From CBDHCC01 sp965219235 (lineage in GTDB: Bacteria > Pseudomonadota > Alphaproteobacteria > Sphingomonadales > Sphingomonadaceae), in contig OZ244721.1 of NCBI GenBank assembly GCA_965219235.1, forward strand, positions 496,001 to 560,000: DNA of 64,000 nucleotides, given 5' to 3'. The notes beneath the pieces are model-generated. The model made no database searches. It saw only the letters and a program-made list of their open reading frames with translations, and was not told the DNA's origin. The position numbers and the translations under genes were made by a program. Positions 8,932 to 17,033 of this stretch are shown one piece after another (within the stretch, counting starts at the first letter, position 1; the number at the start of each line of letters is the position of its first letter).

Positions 8932-9714
8932 ATGACCCGCCTCGCCCGCGCCACCGCCGCCGCCCTGTCGGCCGCCGCCCTCCTCGCCCTCGCCGGCTGC
9001 GCCGGGGGAACGAAGGTGGCGGCCGACACCAAGTACGTCGCGCTCGACGTCGCCACGCTCTACAACGCGGCGCAGGACCGGCTGGACCGCCGCCAGTACA
9101 AGGAGGCGGCGGCGCTGTTCGACGAGACCGAGCGCCAGCACCCCTACACCGAATGGGCCAGGCGCGCGCAGCTCAAGAGCGCGTTCTCCTACTACGCGGC
9201 GCGCGACTACACGAAGGCCGTGGAGAGCGCCCGGCGCTTCATCGCCAACCACCCCGGCAACGCCGACGCGCCCTACGCCTACTACCTGGTCGCGATGAGC
9301 TATTACGAGCAGATCAGCGACGTGCGGCGCGACCAGAAGACCACCGACGACGCCCGCACCGCGCTCACCGAACTGGTGCGTCGCTACCCCGGCACGTCCT
9401 ATGCGGACGATGCCCGGCTGAAGCTCGACCTGGTCGCCGACCACCTGGCCGGCAAGGAGATGGAGGTCGGCCGCTTCTACGAACGCCGCCGCCGCTGGCT
9501 CGCCGCCACCCTCCGGTTCCAGAAGGTGGTCGACGACTATCAGACCACCAGCCACGCGCCCGAGGCGCTCTATCGCCTGGTCGAGAGCTACCTCTCGCTC
9601 GGCATCCCGGAGGAGGCGCGCAAGTCGGCCGCCGTGCTGGGCGCGAACTATCCGGGCAGCGAGTGGTATCAGAAGGCGTTCGCGCTGATGAAGGAGCACG
9701 GCGGCGTCGCCTGA
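8932..9714 (+). CDS. bamD: Outer membrane assembly lipoprotein BamD
   Basis: 260-residue lipoprotein of the BAM complex, which inserts beta-barrel proteins. Seen: a signal peptide with lipobox ALAGC (Cys at about residue 23), then TPR-like repeats with YNAAQDRLDRRQYKEAAALF, HPYTEWARRAQLKSAFSYY, RFIANHPGNADAPYAYYL and a conserved MSYYEQISDVRRDQ. This is the YfiO/ComL pattern at the usual length. It is followed by recN on the same strand, a common alphaproteobacterial order, though a repeat of about 140 bases lies between them. Confidence 0.94.
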   Translation: MTRLARATAAALSAAALLALAGCAGGTKVAADTKYVALDVATLYNAAQDRLDRRQYKEAAALFDETERQHPYTEWARRAQLKSAFSYYAARDYTKAVESARRFIANHPGNADAPYAYYLVAMSYYEQISDVRRDQKTTDDARTALTELVRRYPGTSYADDARLKLDLVADHLAGKEMEVGRFYERRRRWLAATLRFQKVVDDYQTTSHAPEALYRLVESYLSLGIPEEARKSAAVLGANYPGSEWYQKAFALMKEHGGVA

Positions 9715-9731
9715 CGCGGGAGGCTCCGTTC

Positions 9732-9869
9732 CTCCCCTCCCTTTCCAGGGAGGGGATCAAGGGGTGGGTGTCGCCGCAGGCGACTCTCTCCCAAGGAGCG
9801 ACACAGCCTCGCCGGGCTCGCTTCGCTCACCGCCCACCGCCGGCCCCTCCTTCGAGAGGGAGGGGGGAA
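9732..9869. repeat. Family A palindromic repeat
   Basis: Begins CTCCCCTCCCTTTCCAGGGA and ends CTCCTTCGAGAGGGAGGGG, with inner GGGGTGGGTG and CCGCCCACCG arms. It fills the bamD-recN gap. Confidence 0.7.
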
Positions 9870-9897
9870 CCGTGTCGTGTTTTCACCGCCCGCGCCC

Positions 9898-11559
9898 ATG
9901 CTGAGAACCCTCGCCATCCGCGACATCGTGCTGATCGAGGCGCTGGCGATCGACTTCGGCGCCGGACTGGGCGTGCTGACCGGCGAGACCGGGGCGGGCA
10001 AGTCGATCCTGCTCGACGCGCTCGGCCTGGTCCTGGGCGCGCGCGCCGACAGCGGGTTGGTGCGCGCCGGGTGCGGGCGCGGCGTGGTCACCGCCGCGTT
10101 CGATCCGCCCGCCGGCGCGCTCGCGGACCTGCTCGACGACAGCGGCATCGCCGTCGAGCCGGGCGAGCCCTTGCTGCTGCGCCGCCAGCTGCGCGCCGAC
10201 GGCGGCAGCCGGGCGACGATCAACGACCAGTCCGCCTCCGCCGGCCTGCTGCGCGAGGTCGGCCAGCGGCTGGTCGAGATCCACGGCCAGCACGACGACC
10301 GCGGCCTGCTCGACCCGCGCGGTCATCGCCGGCTGCTCGATCTGTTCGCAGACATCGACACCGCGCCCGTGGCTGCCGCCCACCGTGCCTGGCGGGCGGC
10401 GGCGGAGCGGCTGGCGGCGGCGCGCGGCGAGGCGGACGAGGCGGAGCGCGACCGCGACTTCGTGGCGCACGCGGTGGCCGAACTCGACGCGCTTGGCCCT
10501 GAGCCCGGCGAGGAGGCGGCGCTGGCGGCCGAGCGCGCGGACATGCAGAAGGGCGCGCGCATCGCCGACGACCTGGCGCTGGTGACGGCCGTGTTCGCCG
10601 GCTCCGAGGGCGCGCTGGCCGCGCTGCGCTCGGCCGCGCGGCGGCTGGACCGGCTCGCCCCCGAGCACCCGCTCCTGGCCGAGGCGCTGGCCGCGCTCGA
10701 CCGGGCGGTGATCGAGGGGAGCGAGGCCGAGGACCGGCTGGCCGAGGCGGGCGCCGCGCTGCCCCTCGATCCCGCCCGGTTGGACGCGGTGGAGACGCGC
10801 CTGTTCGACCTGCGCGGCCTCGCCCGCAAGCACCGCGTGGAGCCGGACGCGCTCGCCGACCTGCGCCGCGACCTCGCCGGGCGGCTGGCGCGGATCGAGG
10901 CGGGCGGGGAGGGGCTGGCGGCGCTGGAGCGTGAGGTGGCGGCGGCGCGCGACGCCTACATGGCGGCGGCGGACGCGGTGACGGCGGCGCGCCGCGATGC
11001 GGCCGGGCGGCTGGACGCGGCGGTGGCGGGCGAGCTGGCGCCGCTCAAGCTCGACGCCGCGCGTTTCCGCACCGTGGTCGAGCCGCTGGAGGAGGGGGCG
11101 TGGAGGCCGCACGGCCGCGACCGGGTGGCGTTCACCGTCTCCACCAATCCCGGCGCGCCCTTCGGCCCGCTCACCCGCATCGCGTCGGGCGGCGAGCTGT
11201 CGCGCTTCATCCTGGCCCTGAAGGTCGCGCTGGCCGAGGAGGGCGGCGCGCCGACGCTCATCTTCGACGAGATCGACCGCGGCGTGGGCGGCGCGGTGGC
11301 GAGCGCCATCGGCGAGCGGCTGGCGCGGCTGTCGCGTGGGCGGCAGCTGCTGGTGGTGACCCACTCGCCCCAGGTGGCGGCGCGCGGGGCGCACCACCTG
11401 CTGATCGCCAAGGCGTCCGACGGCACGGTCGCGCGCACCGGCGTGGCGGAACTGGACGAGGGCCGGCGACGCGAGGAGATCGCCCGGATGCTGTCGGGCG
11501 CGGAGATCACGGACGAGGCGCGGGCGCAGGCGGAGCGGTTGCTGGAGGCGGTGGGGTGA
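9898..11559 (+). CDS. recN: DNA repair protein RecN
   Basis: SMC-like ATPase for double-strand break repair. The 553 residues match family length. Seen: N-terminal LRTLAIRDIVLIE, Walker A GETGAGKSI (about 32-40), an Ala/Glu-rich coiled-coil middle, then ABC signature IASGGELSRFILALK, Walker B LIFDEIDRGVGG and QLLVVTHSPQVAA. The ATG at 9898 gives the conserved N-terminus. It lies downstream of bamD. Confidence 0.95.
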   Translation: MLRTLAIRDIVLIEALAIDFGAGLGVLTGETGAGKSILLDALGLVLGARADSGLVRAGCGRGVVTAAFDPPAGALADLLDDSGIAVEPGEPLLLRRQLRADGGSRATINDQSASAGLLREVGQRLVEIHGQHDDRGLLDPRGHRRLLDLFADIDTAPVAAAHRAWRAAAERLAAARGEADEAERDRDFVAHAVAELDALGPEPGEEAALAAERADMQKGARIADDLALVTAVFAGSEGALAALRSAARRLDRLAPEHPLLAEALAALDRAVIEGSEAEDRLAEAGAALPLDPARLDAVETRLFDLRGLARKHRVEPDALADLRRDLAGRLARIEAGGEGLAALEREVAAARDAYMAAADAVTAARRDAAGRLDAAVAGELAPLKLDAARFRTVVEPLEEGAWRPHGRDRVAFTVSTNPGAPFGPLTRIASGGELSRFILALKVALAEEGGAPTLIFDEIDRGVGGAVASAIGERLARLSRGRQLLVVTHSPQVAARGAHHLLIAKASDGTVARTGVAELDEGRRREEIARMLSGAEITDEARAQAERLLEAVG

Positions 11560-11624
11560 GACACTTCGTCCTTTCTCGTTGCGACAGCGTTGGTCGGACC
11601 TTTTCAGAGCCCAATAAGAAGGTC

Positions 11625-11912
11625 ATGAACGCGCCCCTTAAAGCCCCGCCCACCGGCACCATCCTCGCCGACGCCTGTGTGGGCATCAGCGAGCTGAAGA
11701 AGAACCCGTCCGCCGTCATCGCGGTGGCGCAGGAGCAGCAGGTGGCGATCCTCAACCGCAACAAGCCGGTCGCCTACGTCATCGCGCCTCATGTGTGGGA
11801 GTATCTGCTCGACGTGTTGGACGACCAGAAGCTGGCCCAGGAAGCGCAGGAGGCGCTGGACGCCATCGAGGCGGGCGAGGAGACGATCGAAGTGTCGATC
11901 GATGAGCTATGA
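11625..11912 (+). CDS. Phd/YefM-type antitoxin
   Basis: 95 residues with the pattern of the Phd/YefM fold: VGISELKKNPSAVIAVAQEQ, VAILNRNKPVAYVIAP and an acidic C-terminal tail (DAIEAGEETIEVSIDEL). Such antitoxins bind their own promoter and neutralise a RelE-type toxin. It is directly followed, with an 11-base overlap, by a relE reading frame that is broken, so this antitoxin may be an orphan. It sits between recN and ligA. Confidence 0.85.
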   Translation: MNAPLKAPPTGTILADACVGISELKKNPSAVIAVAQEQQVAILNRNKPVAYVIAPHVWEYLLDVLDDQKLAQEAQEALDAIEAGEETIEVSIDEL

Positions 11913-12178
11913 CATCGAGTTCGCTCTCCGCGCTCTCAAGGCCTGGCGCAAGCTCGACCCGAAGCTCCAGTCCCGCTTCGCCCGTAAGCTGGAGGAGCGG
12001 CGGCATCAGCCTCGCGTCCAGGCCGACCGGATGCGCGGAGGTCGCGACCGTTTCCGTTCGAAGCAGCGCCGCCGGTGTCCGCCTTGTCCACCAAGTCCGC
12101 GACGAACGGCTCATAATCCTCGTGCTGTCGGTCGGATCACGGGCCAAGGACGAGGTCTATGACGACGCGGAACGGTAG
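11902..12178 (+). pseudogene. RelE-family toxin, frameshifted
   Basis: The ATG at 11902 opens MSYDIEFALRALKAWRKLDP...KLEERRHQPRVQADRM, typical of RelE/ParE toxins. After about residue 56 (FRSKQ, near 12065) this frame loses similarity, while the +1 frame continues with the expected C-terminus SAAGVRLVHQVRDERLIILV and SRAKDEVYDDAER up to the TAG at 12178. The conserved RSAGYRLVYQV-like strand is thus split between two frames by a one-base gain or two-base loss around 12066-12085. Either the toxin is dead or the sequence has an error. Confidence 0.8.
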
Positions 12179-12192
12179 CTTAAGCGGCTGGG

Positions 12193-14226
12193 ATGACCGC
12201 CGACCCCCACGCCCGCCTCGCCGAACTCGCCGCCGACATCGCGCGCCACAACCGGCTCTATCACGACGCCGATGCGCCTGAGATCAGCGACGCCGAGTAT
12301 GACGCGCTCGTCCGCGAGAACATCGAGCTGGAGGCGGCGCATCCGGAGCTGGTGCGCGACGACTCGCCCTCCGCGCAGGTGGGCGCCCCCGCCTCCACCC
12401 CTCTCGCCAAGATCGCGCACGCCCGGCCGATGCTCAGCCTCGACAACGCGTTCTCCCCCGAGGGGGTGGTGGAGTTCGTGGCGCGCGTCCGCCGCTTCCT
12501 CTCGCTGCCCGGGGACGAGCCCGTGGCGCTCACCGCCGAGCCGAAGATCGACGGGCTGTCCTGTTCACTGCGCTACGAGGGCGGGCGGCTCGTCCAAGCC
12601 GCGACGCGCGGCGACGGCCGCATCGGGGAGGACGTGACCGCCAACGTGGCGCACATCGCCGACATCCCCCAGCGGATCGACGGTGCGCCCGACCTGTTCG
12701 AGGTGCGCGGCGAGGTGTTCATGTCCAAGGAGGATTTCGCCGCCCTGAACGCGCGACAGGGTGCGGCGGGAGAGCGGACCTTCGCCAACCCGCGCAACGC
12801 CGCCGCCGGATCGCTCCGGCAAAAGGACGCGGGCGTCACCGCCGCGCGGCCCTTGCGCTTCCTGGCGCACGGCTGGGGCGGGGCGAGCGCGGTGCCGGGG
12901 GACACCCAGCGCGCGGTGATGCGGGCGATCGCCAACTGGGGCCTGCCGGTCAGCGATCTGCTGACGGTCGCCGACACGCTGGACACCGCCCTCGCCCACT
13001 ACGCCACCATCGAGCGCCGCCGCGCCGACCTGCCGTTCGACATCGACGGCGTGGTCTACAAGGTCGACCGACTCGATTGGCAGGCGCGGCTGGGCAGCGT
13101 CGGCAAGGCCCCGCGCTGGGCGCTCGCCCACAAATTCCCCGCCGAGCGCGCCGAAACGGTGCTGGAGGCGATCGACATCCAGGTCGGGCGCACCGGCAAG
13201 CTCACCCCCGTCGGCCGCCTCGCGCCCGTCACGGTCGGCGGCGTGGTCGTCGCCAACGTCACGCTGCACAACCGCGACGAGATCGCGCGGTTGGGGGTGA
13301 GGCCCGGTGACCGGGTGCGGATCCAGCGCGCGGGCGACGTGATCCCGCAGGTGGTGGAGCGGGTGGCGGACGGCGGCGGCGCGCCCTTCGCCTTCCCCGA
13401 CCACTGCCCGGAGTGTGGCTCCGAAGCCGTGGCGGAGGAGGGCGAGGTGGACGTGCGCTGCACCGGCGGGCTGGTCTGCCCGGCGCAGCGGCTGGAGCGA
13501 CTCAGGCACTTCGTCTCGCGCGCCGCGCTCGACATCGACGGGTTGGGGGAGCGCACGGTCGCCGACTTCCTGGCCGATGGCCTGGTCGCGACGCCCGCCG
13601 ACCTCTTCCGGCTGCACGGGCATCGCGACTCGATCCTGGCGCGCGAGGGCTGGCAGGAGCGTTCGGTCGACAATCTGGTCGCCGCGATCGAGGCGCGGCG
13701 TGCGCCCGACGCGGGGCGGCTGCTGTTCGGGCTCGGCATCCGGCATGTCGGCTCTGTGACGGCGCGCGACCTGGTGCGGGCGCTGGGGGGGCTGGAGCGG
13801 CTGCCCGCGCTCGCACTCGCCGCGCGCGACGATCCCGAGGCCGCCGCCGAGCTGACCGCGATCGACGGCGTCGGGCCAGTGGTGGTGGAGGCGCTGGGCG
13901 ACTTCTTCCACGAGGCGCACAATCGCGCGGTGTGGGACGACCTGATGGGGCAGGTGGCACCAGTGGTGCCCACCCGCGCCGCCGCCTCGCCGCTGGCCGG
14001 CCAGACGATCGTGTTCACCGGCAAGCTGGAGACGATCAGCCGCGACGAGGCCAAGGCACAGGCCGACCGGCTGGGCGCGCGCGCGGCGGGCTCCGTCAGC
14101 GCGAAGACCGACCTGGTGGTCGCCGGCCCTGGCGCGGGGTCGAAGCTGAAGCAGGCCGAGGCTCTGGGGGTGGAGGTGATCGACGAGGCCGCGTGGGTGG
14201 CGCTGGTGGCGGAGGCGGAGGGTTAG
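12193..14226 (+). CDS. ligA: NAD-dependent DNA ligase LigA
   Basis: Seals nicks in replication and repair. 677 residues. Seen: domain Ia with YHxxD-like RLYHDADAPEISDAEYDAL, active-site lysine in EPKIDG (K118), the OB fold, a zinc finger with cysteines in CPECGSEAVA...CTGGLVCPAQ, helix-hairpin-helix repeats and a C-terminal BRCT domain (SPLAGQTIVFTGKLETISRD). Complete. It starts 14 bases after the broken relE. Confidence 0.97.
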   Translation: MTADPHARLAELAADIARHNRLYHDADAPEISDAEYDALVRENIELEAAHPELVRDDSPSAQVGAPASTPLAKIAHARPMLSLDNAFSPEGVVEFVARVRRFLSLPGDEPVALTAEPKIDGLSCSLRYEGGRLVQAATRGDGRIGEDVTANVAHIADIPQRIDGAPDLFEVRGEVFMSKEDFAALNARQGAAGERTFANPRNAAAGSLRQKDAGVTAARPLRFLAHGWGGASAVPGDTQRAVMRAIANWGLPVSDLLTVADTLDTALAHYATIERRRADLPFDIDGVVYKVDRLDWQARLGSVGKAPRWALAHKFPAERAETVLEAIDIQVGRTGKLTPVGRLAPVTVGGVVVANVTLHNRDEIARLGVRPGDRVRIQRAGDVIPQVVERVADGGGAPFAFPDHCPECGSEAVAEEGEVDVRCTGGLVCPAQRLERLRHFVSRAALDIDGLGERTVADFLADGLVATPADLFRLHGHRDSILAREGWQERSVDNLVAAIEARRAPDAGRLLFGLGIRHVGSVTARDLVRALGGLERLPALALAARDDPEAAAELTAIDGVGPVVVEALGDFFHEAHNRAVWDDLMGQVAPVVPTRAAASPLAGQTIVFTGKLETISRDEAKAQADRLGARAAGSVSAKTDLVVAGPGAGSKLKQAEALGVEVIDEAAWVALVAEAEG

Positions 14227-14247
14227 GCATCAACCGTCCCGCAGCGC

Positions 14248-14385
14248 CCCCTCTCCCGTTGGGAGAGGGTCGGGGTGAGGGTGCGCATCGTGCGATCCGA
14301 CCGGCAATCCCTCACCCTCATCCAACTCCGCCTAAGCCGCTGGCGCGGCAAGGCTTCGTATCCTTCTCCCGCCAGGAGAAGGAGC
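14248..14385. repeat. Family C repeat
   Basis: Starts CCCCTCTCCCGTTGGGAGAG, continues GGTCGGGGTGAGGGTG, and has the partner CCCTCACCCTC and a terminal CTTCTCCCGCCAGGAGAAG hairpin. It separates convergent ligA and the DUF2459 gene; no gene is seen. Confidence 0.7.
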
Positions 14386-14387
14386 AC

Positions 14388-15044
14388 CTACCGCCACCGC
14401 ATCACGCCCTGCGACAACGGCGTCCACAGGCCGGTCCGCACCCCCGCCGCGCGCAGCCGCGCGCCGATCCATTCGTTGCAGGTGATCGCCGCCGTGTAGC
14501 GCCCGCGCGCCGGGTAGAAGACGTCGTCCTTCGCGTAGCCCCGGATCGGCGCGCCGCCGGGCACGCGGGCCGCGCGGATGCCGGCGGCGAGCGCGCGGTA
14601 TTGCGGCACGGTCAGCCGCAGCGGCCGCCGCCAGGACTGGGCGGTCGGGTTGGCCAGGTGGACGACGTGGAGGAGCGTCGTGTCCAGCCCCAGCCCGGCC
14701 CTCAGCGCCACGCGCCAGTCCAGGTCGGCCCAGGTGGGCGTGTGGAGGTAGAAGTCGCGGCTGCCCCAGCCGATCAGCACGTGGGTCGCCGGCAGCGCGG
14801 GGTCGGCGTCGGTCACGGGAAAGTCGTCGGCCCAGTTCACGCCGGCGGCGAAGACGGGCAGGTCCAGCCCGGTGTGGACGCCGTTCGTCTCGACGAAGAT
14901 GTCGACTCCCCGGGCCGGCTCCGCCCAGCGCGGATTGGCGGGCACCAGCGCGCCGACCGCGAGCGCCAGCGCGACCGCTCCGCACAGCGCCGCGAGCCAG
15001 CCGAACCCGTCGAGCGCCGCTCTTCCAAGCCGGCGTGGCGTCAT
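14388..15044 (-). CDS. DUF2459 (TIGR02117-type) membrane-anchored protein
   Basis: 218 residues: one N-terminal membrane helix (about residues 14-37), then a domain with VDIFVETNGVHTGLDLPV, HVLIGWGSRDFYLHTPTW, LDTTLLHVVHL and TCNEWIGARLRAAGV, the pattern of DUF2459. Function is unknown; conserved His and Cys residues suggest a papain/NlpC-like hydrolase fold, which is an inference. It is divergent from phhA, with only 15 bases between the starts. Confidence 0.8.
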   Translation of the reverse strand: MTPRRLGRAALDGFGWLAALCGAVALALAVGALVPANPRWAEPARGVDIFVETNGVHTGLDLPVFAAGVNWADDFPVTDADPALPATHVLIGWGSRDFYLHTPTWADLDWRVALRAGLGLDTTLLHVVHLANPTAQSWRRPLRLTVPQYRALAAGIRAARVPGGAPIRGYAKDDVFYPARGRYTAAITCNEWIGARLRAAGVRTGLWTPLSQGVMRWR

Positions 15045-15059
15045 GCTAGACCTTCGCCC

Positions 15060-15959
15060 ATGGACGTCTCTCCCTCCGCTTCGCCCGCGGCCGATGCCGC
15101 CGAACTCCACGTCTACGACACGCCCCCGCCGGGCGCCAACGCGGATTGGACGATCGACCAGGGCTGGGAGCGCTACACGGACGAGGAGCACGCCACCTGG
15201 GACATCCTGTTCGAGCGGCAGTCGAAGATGCTGCCGGGCCGCGCGGCGCAGGCGTTCCTGAACGGGCTCGACGTGCTCAAACTGTCGAAGCCCGGCATCC
15301 CCGATTTCCGCGAGCTGTCGGCGCGGCTGACGGACCTGACCGGCTGGAGCGTGGTGGCGGTGCCGGGCCTGGTCCCGGACGACGTGTTCTTCGACCACCT
15401 CGCCAACCGCCGCTTCGTCTCCGGCAACTTCATCCGCCGCCGCGACCAGCTCGACTACCTGCAGGAGCCCGACGTCTTTCACGACGTGTTCGGCCATGTG
15501 CCGATGCTCGCCGATCCGGAGTTCGCGGACTACATGGCCGCCTATGGCCGGGGCGGCGGCCGGGCGCTGAAGCACGACGCGCTCAAGCACCTGGCGCGGC
15601 TCTACTGGTACACGGTCGAGTTCGGGCTGGTCGAGGAGGCCGACGGCCTGCGCCTGTTCGGGGCCGGCATCGTGTCGTCCTATGGCGAATCCCAGTTCGC
15701 GCTGGATTCAGACAGTCCAGACCGCATCCGCTTCGACCTGGAACGCGTGATGCGGACCGAATATCGGATCGACGACTTCCAGCAGACCTATTTCGTCATA
15801 CCCAGCTTTGCAGAGTTGAAGGAGGTGACGGTCGGGACCGACTTCCTTCCGGTCTACGATCGCATCACGGGAGAGCCGGACATTCCCGTGGCGACGGTGG
15901 TGGACGGCGACGAGGTGATCCAGCGGGGCACCCAGGAGTATGCGGAGGGGCAGGGGTAG
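15060..15959 (+). CDS. phhA: Phenylalanine 4-monooxygenase
   Basis: Non-heme iron, tetrahydropterin-dependent enzyme converting phenylalanine to tyrosine. 299 residues, close to bacterial PhhA length. Seen: FHDVFGHVPMLADPEF with the two iron-ligand histidines, YWYTVEFGLVEE with the iron-ligand glutamate, GAGIVSSYGES, and RIDDFQQTYFVIPSF. Start ATG 15060. No pterin-carbinolamine dehydratase gene is visible nearby. Confidence 0.95.
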   Translation: MDVSPSASPAADAAELHVYDTPPPGANADWTIDQGWERYTDEEHATWDILFERQSKMLPGRAAQAFLNGLDVLKLSKPGIPDFRELSARLTDLTGWSVVAVPGLVPDDVFFDHLANRRFVSGNFIRRRDQLDYLQEPDVFHDVFGHVPMLADPEFADYMAAYGRGGGRALKHDALKHLARLYWYTVEFGLVEEADGLRLFGAGIVSSYGESQFALDSDSPDRIRFDLERVMRTEYRIDDFQQTYFVIPSFAELKEVTVGTDFLPVYDRITGEPDIPVATVVDGDEVIQRGTQEYAEGQG

Positions 15960-16132
15960 GATGGCTTTGGGTGGGAAGCGGACGTGTCGCCAGTCGTGGC
16001 CACGCCCTGATCGGGGTGGAGAGTTCGACATCCGCTGTTGGGGCGCATCGGACGCGCGACCACACGCCTCCGCACCACGGCGCAGACGGCAAGGACAATG
16101 TTCTCGGGCGGCCATGACGCCGCCAACCATCC
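15960..16132. other. Intergenic spacer with repeat-like motifs
   Basis: No gene is seen between convergent phhA and the DUF3035 gene. The segment GGGTGGGAAGCGGACG and a later GAGTTCGACATCCG resemble parts of the composite repeats at 52.9 and 61.0 kb. Confidence 0.4.
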
Positions 16133-16537
16133 CTACTGCGGCTGCGCGACCTGCGCCTGCTGGCCATCGCCCTCCGGCGCGGCGAGGATGTCGCGGGTGA
16201 CGGTGCCCTTGTCGGTGGTCGCGGTGTCCGGATCGCCGACGGTCGAGCGGATGCCCGGCGTCACCTCGGCCGCGCCCGCGCGCTCCAGCAGGCCGCGTTC
16301 CGCCGCCGAGCGGGCGGCCTCGCCGCCGAACATCGCTTCGAGCGCCTGATAGCCGGCCGAGCCCTGGGCGGACGGCGTGCCAGGCGCGGGCGGACGCAGG
16401 TTGAAGTCGGGGGGGATGACCAGCGGCGCGGTGCGGCTGACCGCGAACTCGTCGGGCCGGTCGCGGTTCAGCACCCCGCCCTTCGCGCACGCGCCCGTGA
16501 GGACCAGGAGGGCCAGCGCGCCCGCAGTCTTACGCAT
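16133..16537 (-). CDS. DUF3035 lipoprotein
   Basis: 134 residues with a signal peptide and lipobox-like LTGAC (Cys at about 17), followed by DEFAVSRTAPLVIPPDFNLRPP, the signature of DUF3035, and a disordered Ala/Gly/Gln-rich C-terminus. Function unknown. It overlaps lspA by 8 bases and closes an ileS-lspA-DUF3035 operon, an order seen in other Alphaproteobacteria. Confidence 0.85.
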   Translation of the reverse strand: MRKTAGALALLVLTGACAKGGVLNRDRPDEFAVSRTAPLVIPPDFNLRPPAPGTPSAQGSAGYQALEAMFGGEAARSAAERGLLERAGAAEVTPGIRSTVGDPDTATTDKGTVTRDILAAPEGDGQQAQVAQPQ

Positions 16538-17033
16538 TCGTCGTCTCCACCGTGGACCCGTCGCGCACGAAGAGCGCGCGCATGAGCAGGATCGCCACGC
16601 CGATCGTTATAGCGGCGTCGGCGACATTGAAAATGAGGAAGGGGCGGACCGAGCCGAAATGCAGGTCGGCATAGTCGATGACGTAGCCCAGCCGGGCGCG
16701 GTCGATGATGTTGCCGATCGCCCCGCCCAGCACGAGAGCGAGCGCCGCCGCCTCGCCGCGCACGCGCTCGCGCCACAGCCAGACCGCCACCCCGGTGCCG
16801 ATCGCCACGGTGAGCGCCACCAGCGCCCAGCGCGCCGCGCCGTCGGACTGCAGGAAGCCGAGCGAGATGCCGCGATTCTCGGTGTAGCTGAAGGCGAAGA
16901 CCGGCAGCACCTCGATCGTGCGGACCAGCCGCAGCTGCGCCGGGCCGACCAGGTACAGCTTCACCGCCTGGTCGATGAGCACGATGAGCGCGGCCAGGCC
17001 GTAGCCGAAGGCGCGGTGGTGGCGGTTGGTCAT
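16530..17033 (-). CDS. lspA: Lipoprotein signal peptidase
   Basis: Inner-membrane aspartyl protease that cleaves prolipoproteins after lipidation. 167 residues with four membrane helices. Catalytic regions seen: GGAIGNIIDRARLGYVIDY (first Asp) and FNVADAAITIG (second Asp), plus the conserved NRGISLGF segment. It overlaps the ileS stop by four bases (ATGA), so it is translationally coupled. Confidence 0.96.
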   Translation of the reverse strand: MTNRHHRAFGYGLAALIVLIDQAVKLYLVGPAQLRLVRTIEVLPVFAFSYTENRGISLGFLQSDGAARWALVALTVAIGTGVAVWLWRERVRGEAAALALVLGGAIGNIIDRARLGYVIDYADLHFGSVRPFLIFNVADAAITIGVAILLMRALFVRDGSTVETTNA

